Shown here piece by piece: positions 44,095 to 53,570 of a DNA stretch of 64,000 nt (within the stretch, counting starts at the first letter, position 1; every line of letters starts with the position of its first letter). Both the position numbers and the translations under genes were made by a program. The notes beneath the pieces were generated by a model. The model did no database searches, was not told the DNA's origin, and saw only the letters and a list, made by a program, of their open reading frames with translations. The stretch covers positions 1 through 64,000 of the forward strand of contig JAMPHD010000003.1 of NCBI GenBank assembly GCA_023663635.1, in the 5' to 3' direction. Source of the stretch: Acetatifactor muris (GTDB lineage Bacteria; Bacillota; Clostridia; Lachnospirales; Lachnospiraceae).

Positions 44095-45387
44095 ATGAAC
44101 AACGAGACCAAAAAATTTGTCCCCTGCATCTATCTGTATCGGCAGCACGCGGTCAAAAATCTGAACGACACTGCCATCGTGGAGACGGATCCCCTGCGAC
44201 TGGTGCATCTCTATAATGAGAACAACGCGGACGAGCTGATCGTGTTCGATCTGTCCGAGAATGATGAGGAGCATGAGGCCAATCTCGACATGCTCAAGGA
44301 GATCTGCGCCGTTGCGGAGACGGATGTGGTCGGCGCCGGCAATATCAAGCGCATGGAAGACGTGAAGAAAATCCTCTACGCGGGCTGCCGCCGCGCGATC
44401 CTGGACTATGACAAAGAGAGCAATATCGCCATCACGCAGGAAGTCTCCCTCAAATTCGGACGGGATAAGATTTGGATGAGTTACAATGACCCGCAGACGA
44501 TCGGGGACAATCGGGATCTGATAGAAGAGTATCTCTCTGGCATGGTGCTCATGAATCCCCACCAAATCCGCGAGACCATGGCGGTGACCGAAATGCCGTT
44601 TTTGGTGCAGATCAATCAGATCGCGTTGAACAAACTGATCGAGATTTTTGCCTATGAGGGAGTGTGCGGTGTCACCGGCAACACCATCAATGACAATATC
44701 CGGGATCTCTTATCCCTAAAGGAGCTGTGTATGCAGAATGACATCGCCGTGGAGACTTTGAAAGCGGCTTATGCATGGGCGGACTTTAAATTAAATAATG
44801 ACGGCATGGTGCCGGTGGTGGTGCAGGATTATCGTACCGCGGAAGTACTGATGGTCGCCTATATGAACGAGGAAGCCTATCTCGAGACGCTGCGCACCGG
44901 GAAGATGACCTATTACAGCAGGAGCCGTCGGGAGTTATGGCTGAAAGGCGCCACCAGCGGCCATTTTCAGTATGTCAAGAGTCTCACCGCGGACTGTGAC
45001 ATGGACACCATTCTCGCCAAGGTTTCTCAGGTGGGGGCCGCCTGTCACACCGGGGCGAGGAGCTGTTTCTTCAACGAAATTGCAAAGAGGGACTATGAGC
45101 CTGCGGACAATCCCCTGCAGGTGTTTCAGGAGGTCTTTGACGTGATCAAAGACCGCAAGATCCATCCCAAGGAGGGATCCTACACCAACTATCTCTTTGA
45201 CAAGGGAATCGACAAGATTCTCAAAAAATTGGGCGAGGAGGCCACGGAGATCGTCATTGCGGCCAAGAATCCCAATGCCAACGAGATCAAATATGAGATC
45301 AGCGATTTCCTCTATCACATGATGGTGCTCATGGCGGAGAAGGACGTGACATGGGAGGAGATCACTACGGAGCTTGCCAACCGCTAG
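44095..45387 (+). CDS. hisIE: HisF-like domain fused to HisI-HisE (bifunctional)
   Basis: The 430-residue product has three parts. Residues about 1-215 are a TIM-barrel domain related to HisF/HisA (FVPCI, ADELIVFDLS, GAGNIKRMEDVKKIL), but the position of the catalytic Asp that HisF keeps (IPCLD) reads Y13, so this barrel looks inactive. Residues about 220-325 are HisI (PRAMP cyclohydrolase), with MVAYMNEEAY and CDMDTILAKVSQVGAACHTG. Residues about 335-430 are HisE (phosphoribosyl-ATP pyrophosphatase), with KLGEEATEIVIAAKN. GAGAGGAA precedes ATG 44095. hisA, hisF, hisH and hisC are not in this operon. Confidence 0.88.
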   Translation: MNNETKKFVPCIYLYRQHAVKNLNDTAIVETDPLRLVHLYNENNADELIVFDLSENDEEHEANLDMLKEICAVAETDVVGAGNIKRMEDVKKILYAGCRRAILDYDKESNIAITQEVSLKFGRDKIWMSYNDPQTIGDNRDLIEEYLSGMVLMNPHQIRETMAVTEMPFLVQINQIALNKLIEIFAYEGVCGVTGNTINDNIRDLLSLKELCMQNDIAVETLKAAYAWADFKLNNDGMVPVVVQDYRTAEVLMVAYMNEEAYLETLRTGKMTYYSRSRRELWLKGATSGHFQYVKSLTADCDMDTILAKVSQVGAACHTGARSCFFNEIAKRDYEPADNPLQVFQEVFDVIKDRKIHPKEGSYTNYLFDKGIDKILKKLGEEATEIVIAAKNPNANEIKYEISDFLYHMMVLMAEKDVTWEEITTELANR

Positions 45388-45758
45388 GGGCGGCTGCCGG
45401 CGGGCGGAGTGTCCGCGGAGACGGACTCCACCCATGCGCTGATGGCGTCATCGTAATTCTCGGAGATGGCGGAGAAACACTGAGCGGCCTGAATTCCCAA
45501 GAAACTTCTGCCCGACAGATCGCATATGACGATCAGCAGAAACAGTCCCAGGGCCAGCAATGCCCTCAGCGGGAGGGTACTGAATTTTTCGCCTGTCTCC
45601 TCCGACTCCGGATACTCCCCTTCATCCGCGGGATAGGGGCTTGTTCTGCCATAGAGAAGACGCTCTCTGTGAAACATGTCATAGCGGTCTCTCTGGTAGC
45701 GGGAGCGAATCTGGCGCATTAATTCCAGTTTTTGGTCAACGGAGAAAAAATTGTTCAT
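45384..45758 (-). CDS. Unknown protein with one membrane segment
   Basis: The 124-residue product has a charged N-terminal region with a basic-aromatic helix (LELMRQIRSRYQRDRYDMFHRE), one hydrophobic segment (about residues 65-80), and an outward-facing tail. It is encoded opposite to the histidine operon and overlaps the last 4 bases of hisIE. I do not recognise it. The ATG at 45758 follows GGAAAA-type sequence and an upstream in-frame codon at 45800 is less likely. Its function is unknown. Confidence 0.65.
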   Translation of the reverse strand: MNNFFSVDQKLELMRQIRSRYQRDRYDMFHRERLLYGRTSPYPADEGEYPESEETGEKFSTLPLRALLALGLFLLIVICDLSGRSFLGIQAAQCFSAISENYDDAISAWVESVSADTPPAGSRP

Positions 45759-45872
45759 CGAATGAGTTTTCCTTTTGGCAAAATCTTGTCTCTGACACAA
45801 TCTATGCGGCCGGGCAGACCGGTTATGCGTTTATTGGTATATTAAGCGAATCGCGGGAGAGGAGGGTGAATC

Positions 45873-45953
45873 ATGTTGTGTCGGCTCATAATCGATCTAA
45901 GCAATGCGCTCTGTACAAGGTCCGATGTCGGGACGATGCCTGTACAGAGATAA
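45873..45953 (+). CDS. Possible 26-residue leader peptide before the MFS gene
   Basis: ATG at 45873 is preceded by AGGAGG (8 bases away), and 26 codons follow to TAA at 45951-45953. Its 3' part overlaps a hairpin with 9-bp arms CTCTGTACA (45909-45917) and TGTACAGAG (45941-45949). The transporter gene starts 78 bases after the stop. A translated leader overlapping a hairpin before a drug-efflux-type gene suggests attenuation. It may also be an untranslated accident. Confidence 0.4.
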   Translation: MLCRLIIDLSNALCTRSDVGTMPVQR

Positions 45954-46031
45954 ATGAATTAAGATCGTCCACATTGGATTTTGTACTTATAGCCGGAAAC
46001 CATAATCTTACAGACTATAAGGAGATATTCA

Positions 46032-47324
46032 ATGGAAGATAAGTTAAATAAGATCAAGAAAAATAAAATGAATCGTTATATCCTCTTTTGGCTGAGTCAG
46101 GCCGTGTCTCAGCTCGGAAGTTCCATGACGGGATTTGCCCTGATCCTATGGGCGTATGGTTTCAGCCGGTCGGCGCTCACGGTCTCGCTGATGACTTTTT
46201 GCAATTATGTGCCCTATATTTTGGTGAGCCTGTTCGCGGGAACGGTTGTGGACCGCAATCGGAAGAAGACCGTTATGTTGGCGGCGGACAGTGTGGCGGC
46301 TCTGGGCACATTGGCCATATGGGGATTACTTTGGAGCGGCAAACTGCTGATGATCCATGTATACCTTGTCAATGCCCTGATCGGCTGTGCTAATGCCTTT
46401 CAATCGCCGGCCTCAGGCGTGGCCGTGCGCATGATGGTGCCGAAGGAAAAGCTGTCCAATGTCAGCGGCATGAATTCCTTCTCCGGCAATCTGATCATGG
46501 TACTGACGCCGGTCCTTGCGGCGGCGATCTATTCTCTGGCGGGATTAAACGCCGTGTTGTTGATCGATATCGGGAGTTTTGTGTTTGCGTTTGGCATTTT
46601 GCTCTTCCTGATCCCGATCCCCGAGGACATTCCCGCCCGGAGCGAACGTGAGTCCGTCTTTGCCGGCTGTCGGGAAGGCTTTGCCTTTCTCGGGAAGAAC
46701 AGGCTGATGTTACAGATCGTGCTGACCATGGCGCTGATCAACTTCTTCTCCCGACTGACCTACGAGAATATCCTTTCGCCCATGATCCTGTCAAGGAGCG
46801 GCGCGGACAATATGGCCCTCGGCACGGTGAACGCCGTCATGGGCGCGGCCGGCATAATCGGAGGCGTATTTGTCTCGTTGGACCGAAAGGAACGGGATGG
46901 CAAAAAGATGATCTATTTTTCCGCGGCGCTTTCCTTTCTGTTCGGAGATCTGCTGATGGGCATCGGGAGAAATACGCTTTTGTGGTGCATTGCGGGCATG
47001 GCGGCAAGTCTGCCCATACCCTTTGTCAACGCAGGGCAGAATGTGATCTTATATAATACGGTGCCGGAGGATATGCAGGGCAGGATCTTCGGTGTCAGGA
47101 ACGCCTGTCAATACTGCACCATTCCCATCGCGATCCTGCTGGGCGGATATCTGGCCGACTATGTGTTTGAGCCGTTTATGAGCGGTTCTGGGGGACTTGC
47201 GGGCATACTGCACGGGATCGTGGGCTACGGAGCCGGCAGCGGCATGGCCACCATGTTCCTCTGCACGGGGATCCTTGGTTTCGCGTTCAGCGTGTTTGCG
47301 TATCTGCGGGTCAGAAAATTGTGA
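46032..47324 (+). CDS. MFS exporter, Mef-like
   Basis: The 430-residue product has about twelve membrane segments and the MFS pattern of macrolide exporters: QLGSSMTGFALILWAYG in the first helix, the motif-A loop VVDRNRKKTVML, and SPASGVAVRMMVPKEKLSNVSGM after the second. Mef-type proteins pump macrolides, but the substrate cannot be read here; the same fold also exports other compounds. AAGGAG sits 7 bases before the ATG. It is on its own transcript, with a possible leader peptide (45873-45953) upstream. The nagA gene follows 107 bases later. Confidence 0.85.
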   Translation: MEDKLNKIKKNKMNRYILFWLSQAVSQLGSSMTGFALILWAYGFSRSALTVSLMTFCNYVPYILVSLFAGTVVDRNRKKTVMLAADSVAALGTLAIWGLLWSGKLLMIHVYLVNALIGCANAFQSPASGVAVRMMVPKEKLSNVSGMNSFSGNLIMVLTPVLAAAIYSLAGLNAVLLIDIGSFVFAFGILLFLIPIPEDIPARSERESVFAGCREGFAFLGKNRLMLQIVLTMALINFFSRLTYENILSPMILSRSGADNMALGTVNAVMGAAGIIGGVFVSLDRKERDGKKMIYFSAALSFLFGDLLMGIGRNTLLWCIAGMAASLPIPFVNAGQNVILYNTVPEDMQGRIFGVRNACQYCTIPIAILLGGYLADYVFEPFMSGSGGLAGILHGIVGYGAGSGMATMFLCTGILGFAFSVFAYLRVRKL

Positions 47325-47431
47325 TGACCGGATACGAAGCGTGAGGGTCAAATGCCGGTGCTTGCAGGAACAAATGATGATGGAACAGATAGAGATGGAA
47401 TAAAGAGAGTGGAATAAAAACGGAGAAGATC

Positions 47432-48583
47432 ATGGTAATTCAAAACGCAAGCGTTTACGGGGAAGACGGAGCCTTTCATTCCGGTGATATCCATATATCG
47501 GGAGACCATATCGTCACCCCCGCGGAATGCGACGAAATGAATCTTGTGTTGGACGGCAGTGACTGCTATGCTGTTCCGGGACTGATCGACATCCATTTCC
47601 ACGGCTGCGCGGGGTATGATCTTGGTGACGGCACCGTGGAGGCTCTGGAGAGATTGGCCCAATACGAGGCATCCGTGGGCGTGACCGGCATTGTGCCCGC
47701 CACCATGACATTGGAGGAAGAGAGGCTGTTCGAGATCTGTCGGGCAGCCTCTGCCTATGCGGAAATGACGGGACCCGGTGATCGCGCCGCCTTTTACGGC
47801 ATTCACATGGAGGGACCCTTTATATCCGCGGCCAAGAAGGGAGCGCAGGACGGCGCGCATATCCGCCTTCCGGACGTGAAACTGTTTGACAGTCTGCAGG
47901 AGACCTGTGGTCACAGGATCAGGTTGGTGGACATAGCGCCGGAGACGGAGGGCGCCATGGAATTCATTGAGGCCGTGTGCAAGAAGGCTATATGTGATAA
48001 GACCGTGGTCTCTCTGGCACACACCGCCGCGGACTATGACATATCCATGAAAGCCTTTGCGGCAGGAGCGTCCCATGTGACACATCTCTATCAGGCCATG
48101 ACGGGTTTCCACCACAGGGCGCCGGGCATCATCGGCGCGGCGGCAGACAGCGGGTCCGTGACGGTGGAGCTGATCTGTGACGGGATTCATGTGCATCCCG
48201 CGGCGGTCAGGACCGCCTTCAAAATCTTTGGCGATGACCGCATTATCCTCATCAGTGACAGTATGCGGGCCACGGGTATGGGGGACGGTAAGTATGATCT
48301 GGGCGGTCAAAAGGTGAACGTGACGGGAAGTCTGGCCGCACTGCGGGACGGCACCATCGCCGGTTCCGTGACCGATCTGGCGGACTGCCTGCGCACCGCT
48401 GTGCTCCGGATGGGCATTCCCTTGGAATCCGCCGTAAAATGCGCCACCGCCAATCCCGCCAAACGCATAGGCATCTATGAGCGCTGCGGCAGCATCAGTC
48501 CCAGCAAGCTTGCCAATATAGTCCTTTTGCGTAAGGAGGATCTGAGTCTGCGGCAGGTGATACTAAAGGGAGTCGCCATTTAA
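47432..48583 (+). CDS. nagA: N-acetylglucosamine-6-phosphate deacetylase
   Basis: NagA removes the acetyl group from GlcNAc-6-phosphate, the first step in using amino sugars. The 383-residue protein has the amidohydrolase metal motif DIHFHGCAG, the Glu in IHMEGPF, HLYQAMTGFHHRAPG, and the catalytic Asp in ISDSMRATGM. GGAGAAG precedes the ATG. nagB is not present nearby, so it must lie elsewhere. Its stop is directly adjacent (no gap) to the converging TauE-like gene. Confidence 0.93.
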   Translation: MVIQNASVYGEDGAFHSGDIHISGDHIVTPAECDEMNLVLDGSDCYAVPGLIDIHFHGCAGYDLGDGTVEALERLAQYEASVGVTGIVPATMTLEEERLFEICRAASAYAEMTGPGDRAAFYGIHMEGPFISAAKKGAQDGAHIRLPDVKLFDSLQETCGHRIRLVDIAPETEGAMEFIEAVCKKAICDKTVVSLAHTAADYDISMKAFAAGASHVTHLYQAMTGFHHRAPGIIGAAADSGSVTVELICDGIHVHPAAVRTAFKIFGDDRIILISDSMRATGMGDGKYDLGGQKVNVTGSLAALRDGTIAGSVTDLADCLRTAVLRMGIPLESAVKCATANPAKRIGIYERCGSISPSKLANIVLLRKEDLSLRQVILKGVAI

Positions 48584-49384
48584 CTAAAAACAATAGTTCA
48601 GGATCAACATGACTGCGCCGAGAACCGTTAAAGAAACGCCTGTCACTATGCCAACGGTGCGGTTATTGACTTTGTTGGCAAATTGAGCGGAAATGACCGA
48701 TGCCGCGGTGGCAGTTATGATACAGACTGACAGTACATTCCAACGTTCAAAAGCGATCGTCGGATCGATCATCATATGGCTGACCGAGGCGATCAAGGCC
48801 GTAAAGGTCATGATAAAGGTGCTCGTGCCGACGGCAGACTTTCGATCCATACCCAGAAAAGCGGTGAACACCACCAACATCATCATTCCGCCGCCGGAGC
48901 CGACAAAACCCGTGCCAAAACCGATCGTCAGCCCGAAAAACAGAGATATCAAAATTCCCTTTAGATCAAGCCCCGTTCCCTTTGCGACCGTTTTCTCCCG
49001 CGTGGTATCGGGCTTTATCAGGAAACGGATACCGATAAAAAAGGTCAAAAACAGGGAAAAACTTCCCAGTACGACATTTCCGGCTGACCACGCCGCAAAA
49101 CTACCCGCAATGCACATGCCGATGATGCAGACAAGCATGATCCACCCGCGTTTCAGGTCAATGTTTTTATGGCGGATATAAATGCCGGTCGTGACGGCGG
49201 AGCCAAGTATATCCGAAGCCAACGCGATCGCAGTGGCATGATAAGCCCCTGTTTCGCCGGCAAAGGACGGACAGAGCACGATCAGGATCGGCACCATGAC
49301 CGTAGCAGCGGACAGTCCCGCAAGCCCCGTGCCGATTCCCGCGCCCAAAGCCGCGATAATATACCAAACATATTCCATGATCAT
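48584..49384 (-). CDS. TauE/SafE-family membrane transporter
   Basis: TauE/SafE proteins are small permeases that often move sulfite, sulfoacetate or related anions outward. The 266-residue product has about eight membrane segments in two repeats, with a conserved GFVGSGGGMMMLVVF loop and GTSTFIMTFTALIAS. The substrate is unknown. Of the ATG candidates, the one at 49384 is best, since GGAAAGG lies 7 bases upstream. It converges with nagA with no gap. No promoter is obvious within 50 bases of the start. Confidence 0.8.
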   Translation of the reverse strand: MIMEYVWYIIAALGAGIGTGLAGLSAATVMVPILIVLCPSFAGETGAYHATAIALASDILGSAVTTGIYIRHKNIDLKRGWIMLVCIIGMCIAGSFAAWSAGNVVLGSFSLFLTFFIGIRFLIKPDTTREKTVAKGTGLDLKGILISLFFGLTIGFGTGFVGSGGGMMMLVVFTAFLGMDRKSAVGTSTFIMTFTALIASVSHMMIDPTIAFERWNVLSVCIITATAASVISAQFANKVNNRTVGIVTGVSLTVLGAVMLILNYCF

Positions 49385-49485
49385 ATCCATGCCTTTCCAC
49401 AAACTGTTGTATATCCAAAACTATACACCAAAACCGGAAATATTTCCACTTATGAAGGCGATATTTTCACCTGTGAGAGCTCATC

Positions 49486-49515
49486 TTGCGGACTTAAGGG
49501 TGAGTGTGCTATAAT
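49486..49515 (+). promoter_or_regulatory. Promoter of the radical SAM-RNase G operon
   Basis: TTGCGG (49486-49491), 18 bases, then TATAAT (49510-49515) preceded by TG at 49507-49508 (extended -10). It lies 63 bases before the ATG at 49579. Confidence 0.65.
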
Positions 49516-49578
49516 TGTTTTGACTCCATCAGGTTTCAAGGAAGATCTGCTCATTAAAACGCGCCGGAAGGAGAGCAT

Positions 49579-52266
49579 ATGTGCGCTAAATTGGCACTGT
49601 CGGACGATATTCTGATGAAAATTGAAAAACCTGCCCGTTATATCGGCCACGAGGTCAACGCGGTATATAAGGACAAAGACAGGGTCAATATCCGTTTTGC
49701 CATGTGTTTCCCGGATGTGTATGAGATCGGTATGTCCCATCTGGGCATTCAGATCCTCTATGATATGTTTAACTCCATGGAAGATGTGTGGTGCGAGAGG
49801 GTCTACTCCCCCTGGCTCGATCTGGACCGTATCATGCGCGAGAGGCAGATTCCGCTCTTTGCGCTGGAGTCTCAGGATCCCGTTAAAGAGTTTGACTTTC
49901 TGGGCATCACCATTCAATACGAGATGTGTTACACCAATATACTGCAGATCCTAGATCTGGCGGGGATTCCGTTTCGCGCCGTCGAGAGAGGGGAGGAGTT
50001 CCCCATCGTCATCGGCGGAGGACCCTGCGCCTACAATCCGGAGCCCATCGCGGAGTTTTTTGACATCTTCTATATCGGGGAGGGAGAGACCCGCTATGAG
50101 GAACTCCTGAACCTTTACAGGCAATGTCGTTCGGACGGACTCGGCAGGGTGGAATTTTTAAGGTGCGCCGCGAAGATCCCGGGCATGTATGTGCCCCGCT
50201 TTTATGAGACATCCTATCATGAGGACGGCACCATTGCGGCGTTTCGCCCCACGGAGGAGGGAATTCCTGACACTGTTGTCAAGGAGATCGCCATGGATGT
50301 GACAGAGATTCCTTATCCCATGAGACCCGTGGTGCCCTATCTCAAGATCACACAGGACAGGGTGGTCCTGGAGATCCAGAGAGGCTGCATCAGAGGATGC
50401 CGTTTCTGTCAGGCCGGACAACTCTATCGCCCGGTGCGGGAGAGGGATGTGGAAACGCTCAAACAATATGGCACTGAGATGTTAGACCATACCGGCCATG
50501 AGGAGATATCGCTGAGTTCCTTGAGTTCCAGCGATTACAGCCATCTTCCCGAGTTGGTGGATTTTCTGATCCGGGACTGCGGCGGAAAACACACCAATAT
50601 CTCCCTGCCATCCCTGCGCATCGATGCCTTTTCATTGGATGTGATGAGCAAGGTGCAGGATGTGAAAAAATCAAGCCTGACCTTCGCCCCGGAGGCCGGC
50701 AGTCAGAGACTTCGGAATGTCATCAACAAGGGATTGACGGAGGAAAATATCCTGCAGGGGGCCACCATGGCCTTTGAGGGCGGGTGGTCCAGAGTCAAGC
50801 TCTATTTTATGTTGGGACTCCCCACGGAGACCGAGGAGGATATCCGCGGCATAGCCGAGCTGTCCAATAAGATCGCCGCCGCCTATTTTGAGACGGTTCC
50901 CAAGGAGAGACGGGCCAACGGGAGCGTGCAGATCGTGGCCAGTACCTCTTTCTTTGTGCCGAAACCTTTTACGCCCTTTCAGTGGGCGCCGCAGTGTACG
51001 GAGGCGGAGTTTATTGAGAAGGCCTATCAGACGAGGAAAGCCGTCTCGGAACAGTTAAATCAAAAACGCATCAAATACAACTGGCACGAGGCGGACGCAA
51101 GTGTCATGGAGGGCGTGCTGGCCAGAGGGGACAGAAGACTTTCCGAGGTGATCCGAAGGGTGTATGAAAAGGGCGGATATTTTGACGCCTGGAGTGAGTA
51201 TTACAGTCACGACCGTTGGTTGGAGACCCTGCGGGAATGCGGTTTGAGCGCAGAATTTTACACCGCGAGAGAGCGCGGCGAAAAGGAGATCTTCCCATGG
51301 GATTTCATCGACTGCGGCGTGAGCAGAGAATTTCTGTGGCGCGAGTGGCAGAAAGCCCAAAGGGAGGAAATTTCCGAGAACTGCAGGGTAAAATGTCAGG
51401 GCTGCGGCGCCTCCAAGTTTGGCGGCGGCATCTGTGTGGAGCCGCGGGAGACGGCGAAAGGCGATCCCGCTCCGGCCCGGCAGCCCTCCGCGCCGGAGAC
51501 GACGGACAATATGGCGCCATTTGAGTCGATATCGCCAGACAATACGACGCCCGCCGGGAAACCGAAGAATATCCGTCTGCGCCTCCGCTTTACCAAACAC
51601 GGCGCCCTCCGCTTTATCGGACACTTGGATGTGATGCGATATTTTCAGAAAGCCCTTCGGCGCGCGGGAATCGACGTGGCGTACACCGGCGGCTACAGTC
51701 CTCATCAGATCATGTCCTTTGCGGCCCCTCTGGGCATCGGGGCGGAGAGCAACGGCGAGTACATGGATATTGAGGTCCGCTCCCTCACCTCTCCGGAGGA
51801 CGTGCGGGACCGCCTGAACAGAGCAGGAGTGGAGGACATACGCATCACGGATGTCCGGGTATTGTCTGAGAACGCGCAAAATGCCATGGCAAGCGTGGCC
51901 GCGGCCGCCTACACCGTTCGTTTCGCTCAGGGGAAAGCCCCCGACACGGACATGAAGAGAGCAGTGAGTCGCCTTATGGCCGCGGATTCGGTCCTAATCA
52001 CCAAGGAGGGCAAAAAGGGCAGGAGAGAGGTGGATATCCGCCCCGGCATATATGCCTGTGAGTGGAGGGATGATGCCCTGCATCTTCTGACGGATGCCTC
52101 AAGCGGCGGCAATATCAAACCCTCTCAGGTGATGGAGGCGATGTTATCCGATATCGGGATCTCCTTGGAGGAGAACGCCCTTCGGATCACCAGGGAGGAG
52201 ACTTACGCGGATACGGGCGCGGGGCAGACACAATGCCTTGTACCTTTGGGGGAGATGGGATCATGA
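49579..52266 (+). CDS. B12-binding radical SAM protein fused to a DUF2344/TIGR03936-like domain
   Basis: The 895-residue product joins two parts that are separate genes in some Firmicutes. Residues 1 to about 600 form a radical SAM enzyme (TIGR03960 type) with an N-terminal B12-binding-like domain and the cluster cysteines C270, C274 and C277 (in RGCIRGCRFC). Residues from about 655 form a DUF2344-like domain (RLRFTKHGALRFIGHLD). A linker (about 615-650) is rich in Ala, Pro and Thr. A cysteine pair CRVKCQGCG near 600-611 may be a second metal site. GGAAGGAGAG precedes the ATG, and RNase G overlaps its stop. The exact reaction is unknown. Confidence 0.85.
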   Translation: MCAKLALSDDILMKIEKPARYIGHEVNAVYKDKDRVNIRFAMCFPDVYEIGMSHLGIQILYDMFNSMEDVWCERVYSPWLDLDRIMRERQIPLFALESQDPVKEFDFLGITIQYEMCYTNILQILDLAGIPFRAVERGEEFPIVIGGGPCAYNPEPIAEFFDIFYIGEGETRYEELLNLYRQCRSDGLGRVEFLRCAAKIPGMYVPRFYETSYHEDGTIAAFRPTEEGIPDTVVKEIAMDVTEIPYPMRPVVPYLKITQDRVVLEIQRGCIRGCRFCQAGQLYRPVRERDVETLKQYGTEMLDHTGHEEISLSSLSSSDYSHLPELVDFLIRDCGGKHTNISLPSLRIDAFSLDVMSKVQDVKKSSLTFAPEAGSQRLRNVINKGLTEENILQGATMAFEGGWSRVKLYFMLGLPTETEEDIRGIAELSNKIAAAYFETVPKERRANGSVQIVASTSFFVPKPFTPFQWAPQCTEAEFIEKAYQTRKAVSEQLNQKRIKYNWHEADASVMEGVLARGDRRLSEVIRRVYEKGGYFDAWSEYYSHDRWLETLRECGLSAEFYTARERGEKEIFPWDFIDCGVSREFLWREWQKAQREEISENCRVKCQGCGASKFGGGICVEPRETAKGDPAPARQPSAPETTDNMAPFESISPDNTTPAGKPKNIRLRLRFTKHGALRFIGHLDVMRYFQKALRRAGIDVAYTGGYSPHQIMSFAAPLGIGAESNGEYMDIEVRSLTSPEDVRDRLNRAGVEDIRITDVRVLSENAQNAMASVAAAAYTVRFAQGKAPDTDMKRAVSRLMAADSVLITKEGKKGRREVDIRPGIYACEWRDDALHLLTDASSGGNIKPSQVMEAMLSDIGISLEENALRITREETYADTGAGQTQCLVPLGEMGS

Positions 52267-53561
52267 GCCGTCGGATCAGTCAAAATAAGGATTTAAACCT
52301 CACGGAAGAGGTCAGGGACCTGCAGACGGGCGGCAAGTTGGTATTCACCAAATATAACGGCCGTGATGCCGCCTTTTGGCTTTCGGATAACAGATTGCGG
52401 GCGGCCCGGTTCTTTCCGGGGGAAAATTCCCGCCTGGGGGCTGTTTATATCGCCAAAGTCAAAAATGTGGTCAAAAATCTGGACGCGTGTTTTGTGGAGA
52501 TCGGCAACCGCGAGGAGGATGTCTGTTTTCTCTCCAAAAAGGACAGCGCGTATCCCTTTGTGCTAAACCGAAACAGCCCGGATGGCAGACTGCGGGAGGG
52601 CGATGAACTGCCGGTGCAGATCATACGGGGCGCGCAGAAGAACAAGCAGCCCTCCGTGACCACCCTGTTTTCCATATCCAACGAATATTTCGCGCTCAGC
52701 GTGGGTTCCGTGCATACGGGATTTTCCGCGAAGCTGAGTCCGGAACAGAAGAAAAGTCTGCGCCGGATCCTGAAGAAAAACGATCTGCTGACGCCGACCT
52801 CCCCGGTGGAATCCGTTCCCACGGGCCTTGTCGTGCGCACCCGCGCCGCGGAATTTCTGACGGATGAGGAACATGCGGAGGAGAGGGTATTGACGGCGCT
52901 GAACAGCCTTTTGAGCCGTTGGCGGGAACTGTTTGAGACCATTCCCCACCGCACCTGTTTTTCCCGTGTGGCCAAGCCGCCGTCTCCCGTGGAGGATGTG
53001 TTGGAGCATCTGGTCTCTCCGAGGGAATATGAAGAGATCATAACAGACAACGCGGATATATATGAGCTTTTGCAAAATATGGAATGCATTCCCGCCGACA
53101 AGCGGATCCGTTTCCATGATCCGGGGGAGGCCGGATTTGACCCGGTCAGGCTGTATGGTCTGGAGAGCAAGATGAAGACGGCTCTGGAGCGCCGTGTATG
53201 GCTCAAATCGGGCGCGTATCTGATAATCGATGTGACAGAGGCTTTGACGGTGATCGACGTGAATTCGGGCAAATGCGAGGCCAAGAAGGACCCTGAGGAG
53301 AATTACCTTCGCATCAACAGAGAGGCCGCGGAGGAGATCGCGCTGCAGCTGCGACTGCGGAATCTCTCAGGCATCATCATTGCAGACTTTATCAATATGA
53401 AGTCCCCGGCCGCGCAGACGGAACTTTTGCGCTATCTGACGGCGCTCACCGCGGCGGACAGACAACAGACCACCGTGGTGGACATGACTGCCCTGGGATT
53501 GGTGGAGATCACCCGCAAGAAGGCGCATAAATCGCTGCGGGAACAGATGGAAGAGCGGTAG
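52263..53561 (+). CDS. rng: Ribonuclease G/E family protein without the zinc-link tail
   Basis: RNase E/G endonucleases process and degrade RNA and act on rRNA precursors. The 432-residue product has an S1 domain (about residues 40-120, from GAVYIAKVKNVVKNLDACFVEI), the RNase H-like region and the catalytic core with IDVNSGK and ADFINMK. It ends just after the EITRKKAHKSL block. The usual C-terminal CPxC zinc-link and dimerisation region is absent. That may change how it dimerises. ATG 52263 overlaps the TGA of the upstream gene (ATGA), so it is translationally coupled. The symbol rng is by family. Confidence 0.85.
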   Translation: MSRRISQNKDLNLTEEVRDLQTGGKLVFTKYNGRDAAFWLSDNRLRAARFFPGENSRLGAVYIAKVKNVVKNLDACFVEIGNREEDVCFLSKKDSAYPFVLNRNSPDGRLREGDELPVQIIRGAQKNKQPSVTTLFSISNEYFALSVGSVHTGFSAKLSPEQKKSLRRILKKNDLLTPTSPVESVPTGLVVRTRAAEFLTDEEHAEERVLTALNSLLSRWRELFETIPHRTCFSRVAKPPSPVEDVLEHLVSPREYEEIITDNADIYELLQNMECIPADKRIRFHDPGEAGFDPVRLYGLESKMKTALERRVWLKSGAYLIIDVTEALTVIDVNSGKCEAKKDPEENYLRINREAAEEIALQLRLRNLSGIIIADFINMKSPAAQTELLRYLTALTAADRQQTTVVDMTALGLVEITRKKAHKSLREQMEER

Positions 53562-53570
53562 GAGGGAAGT

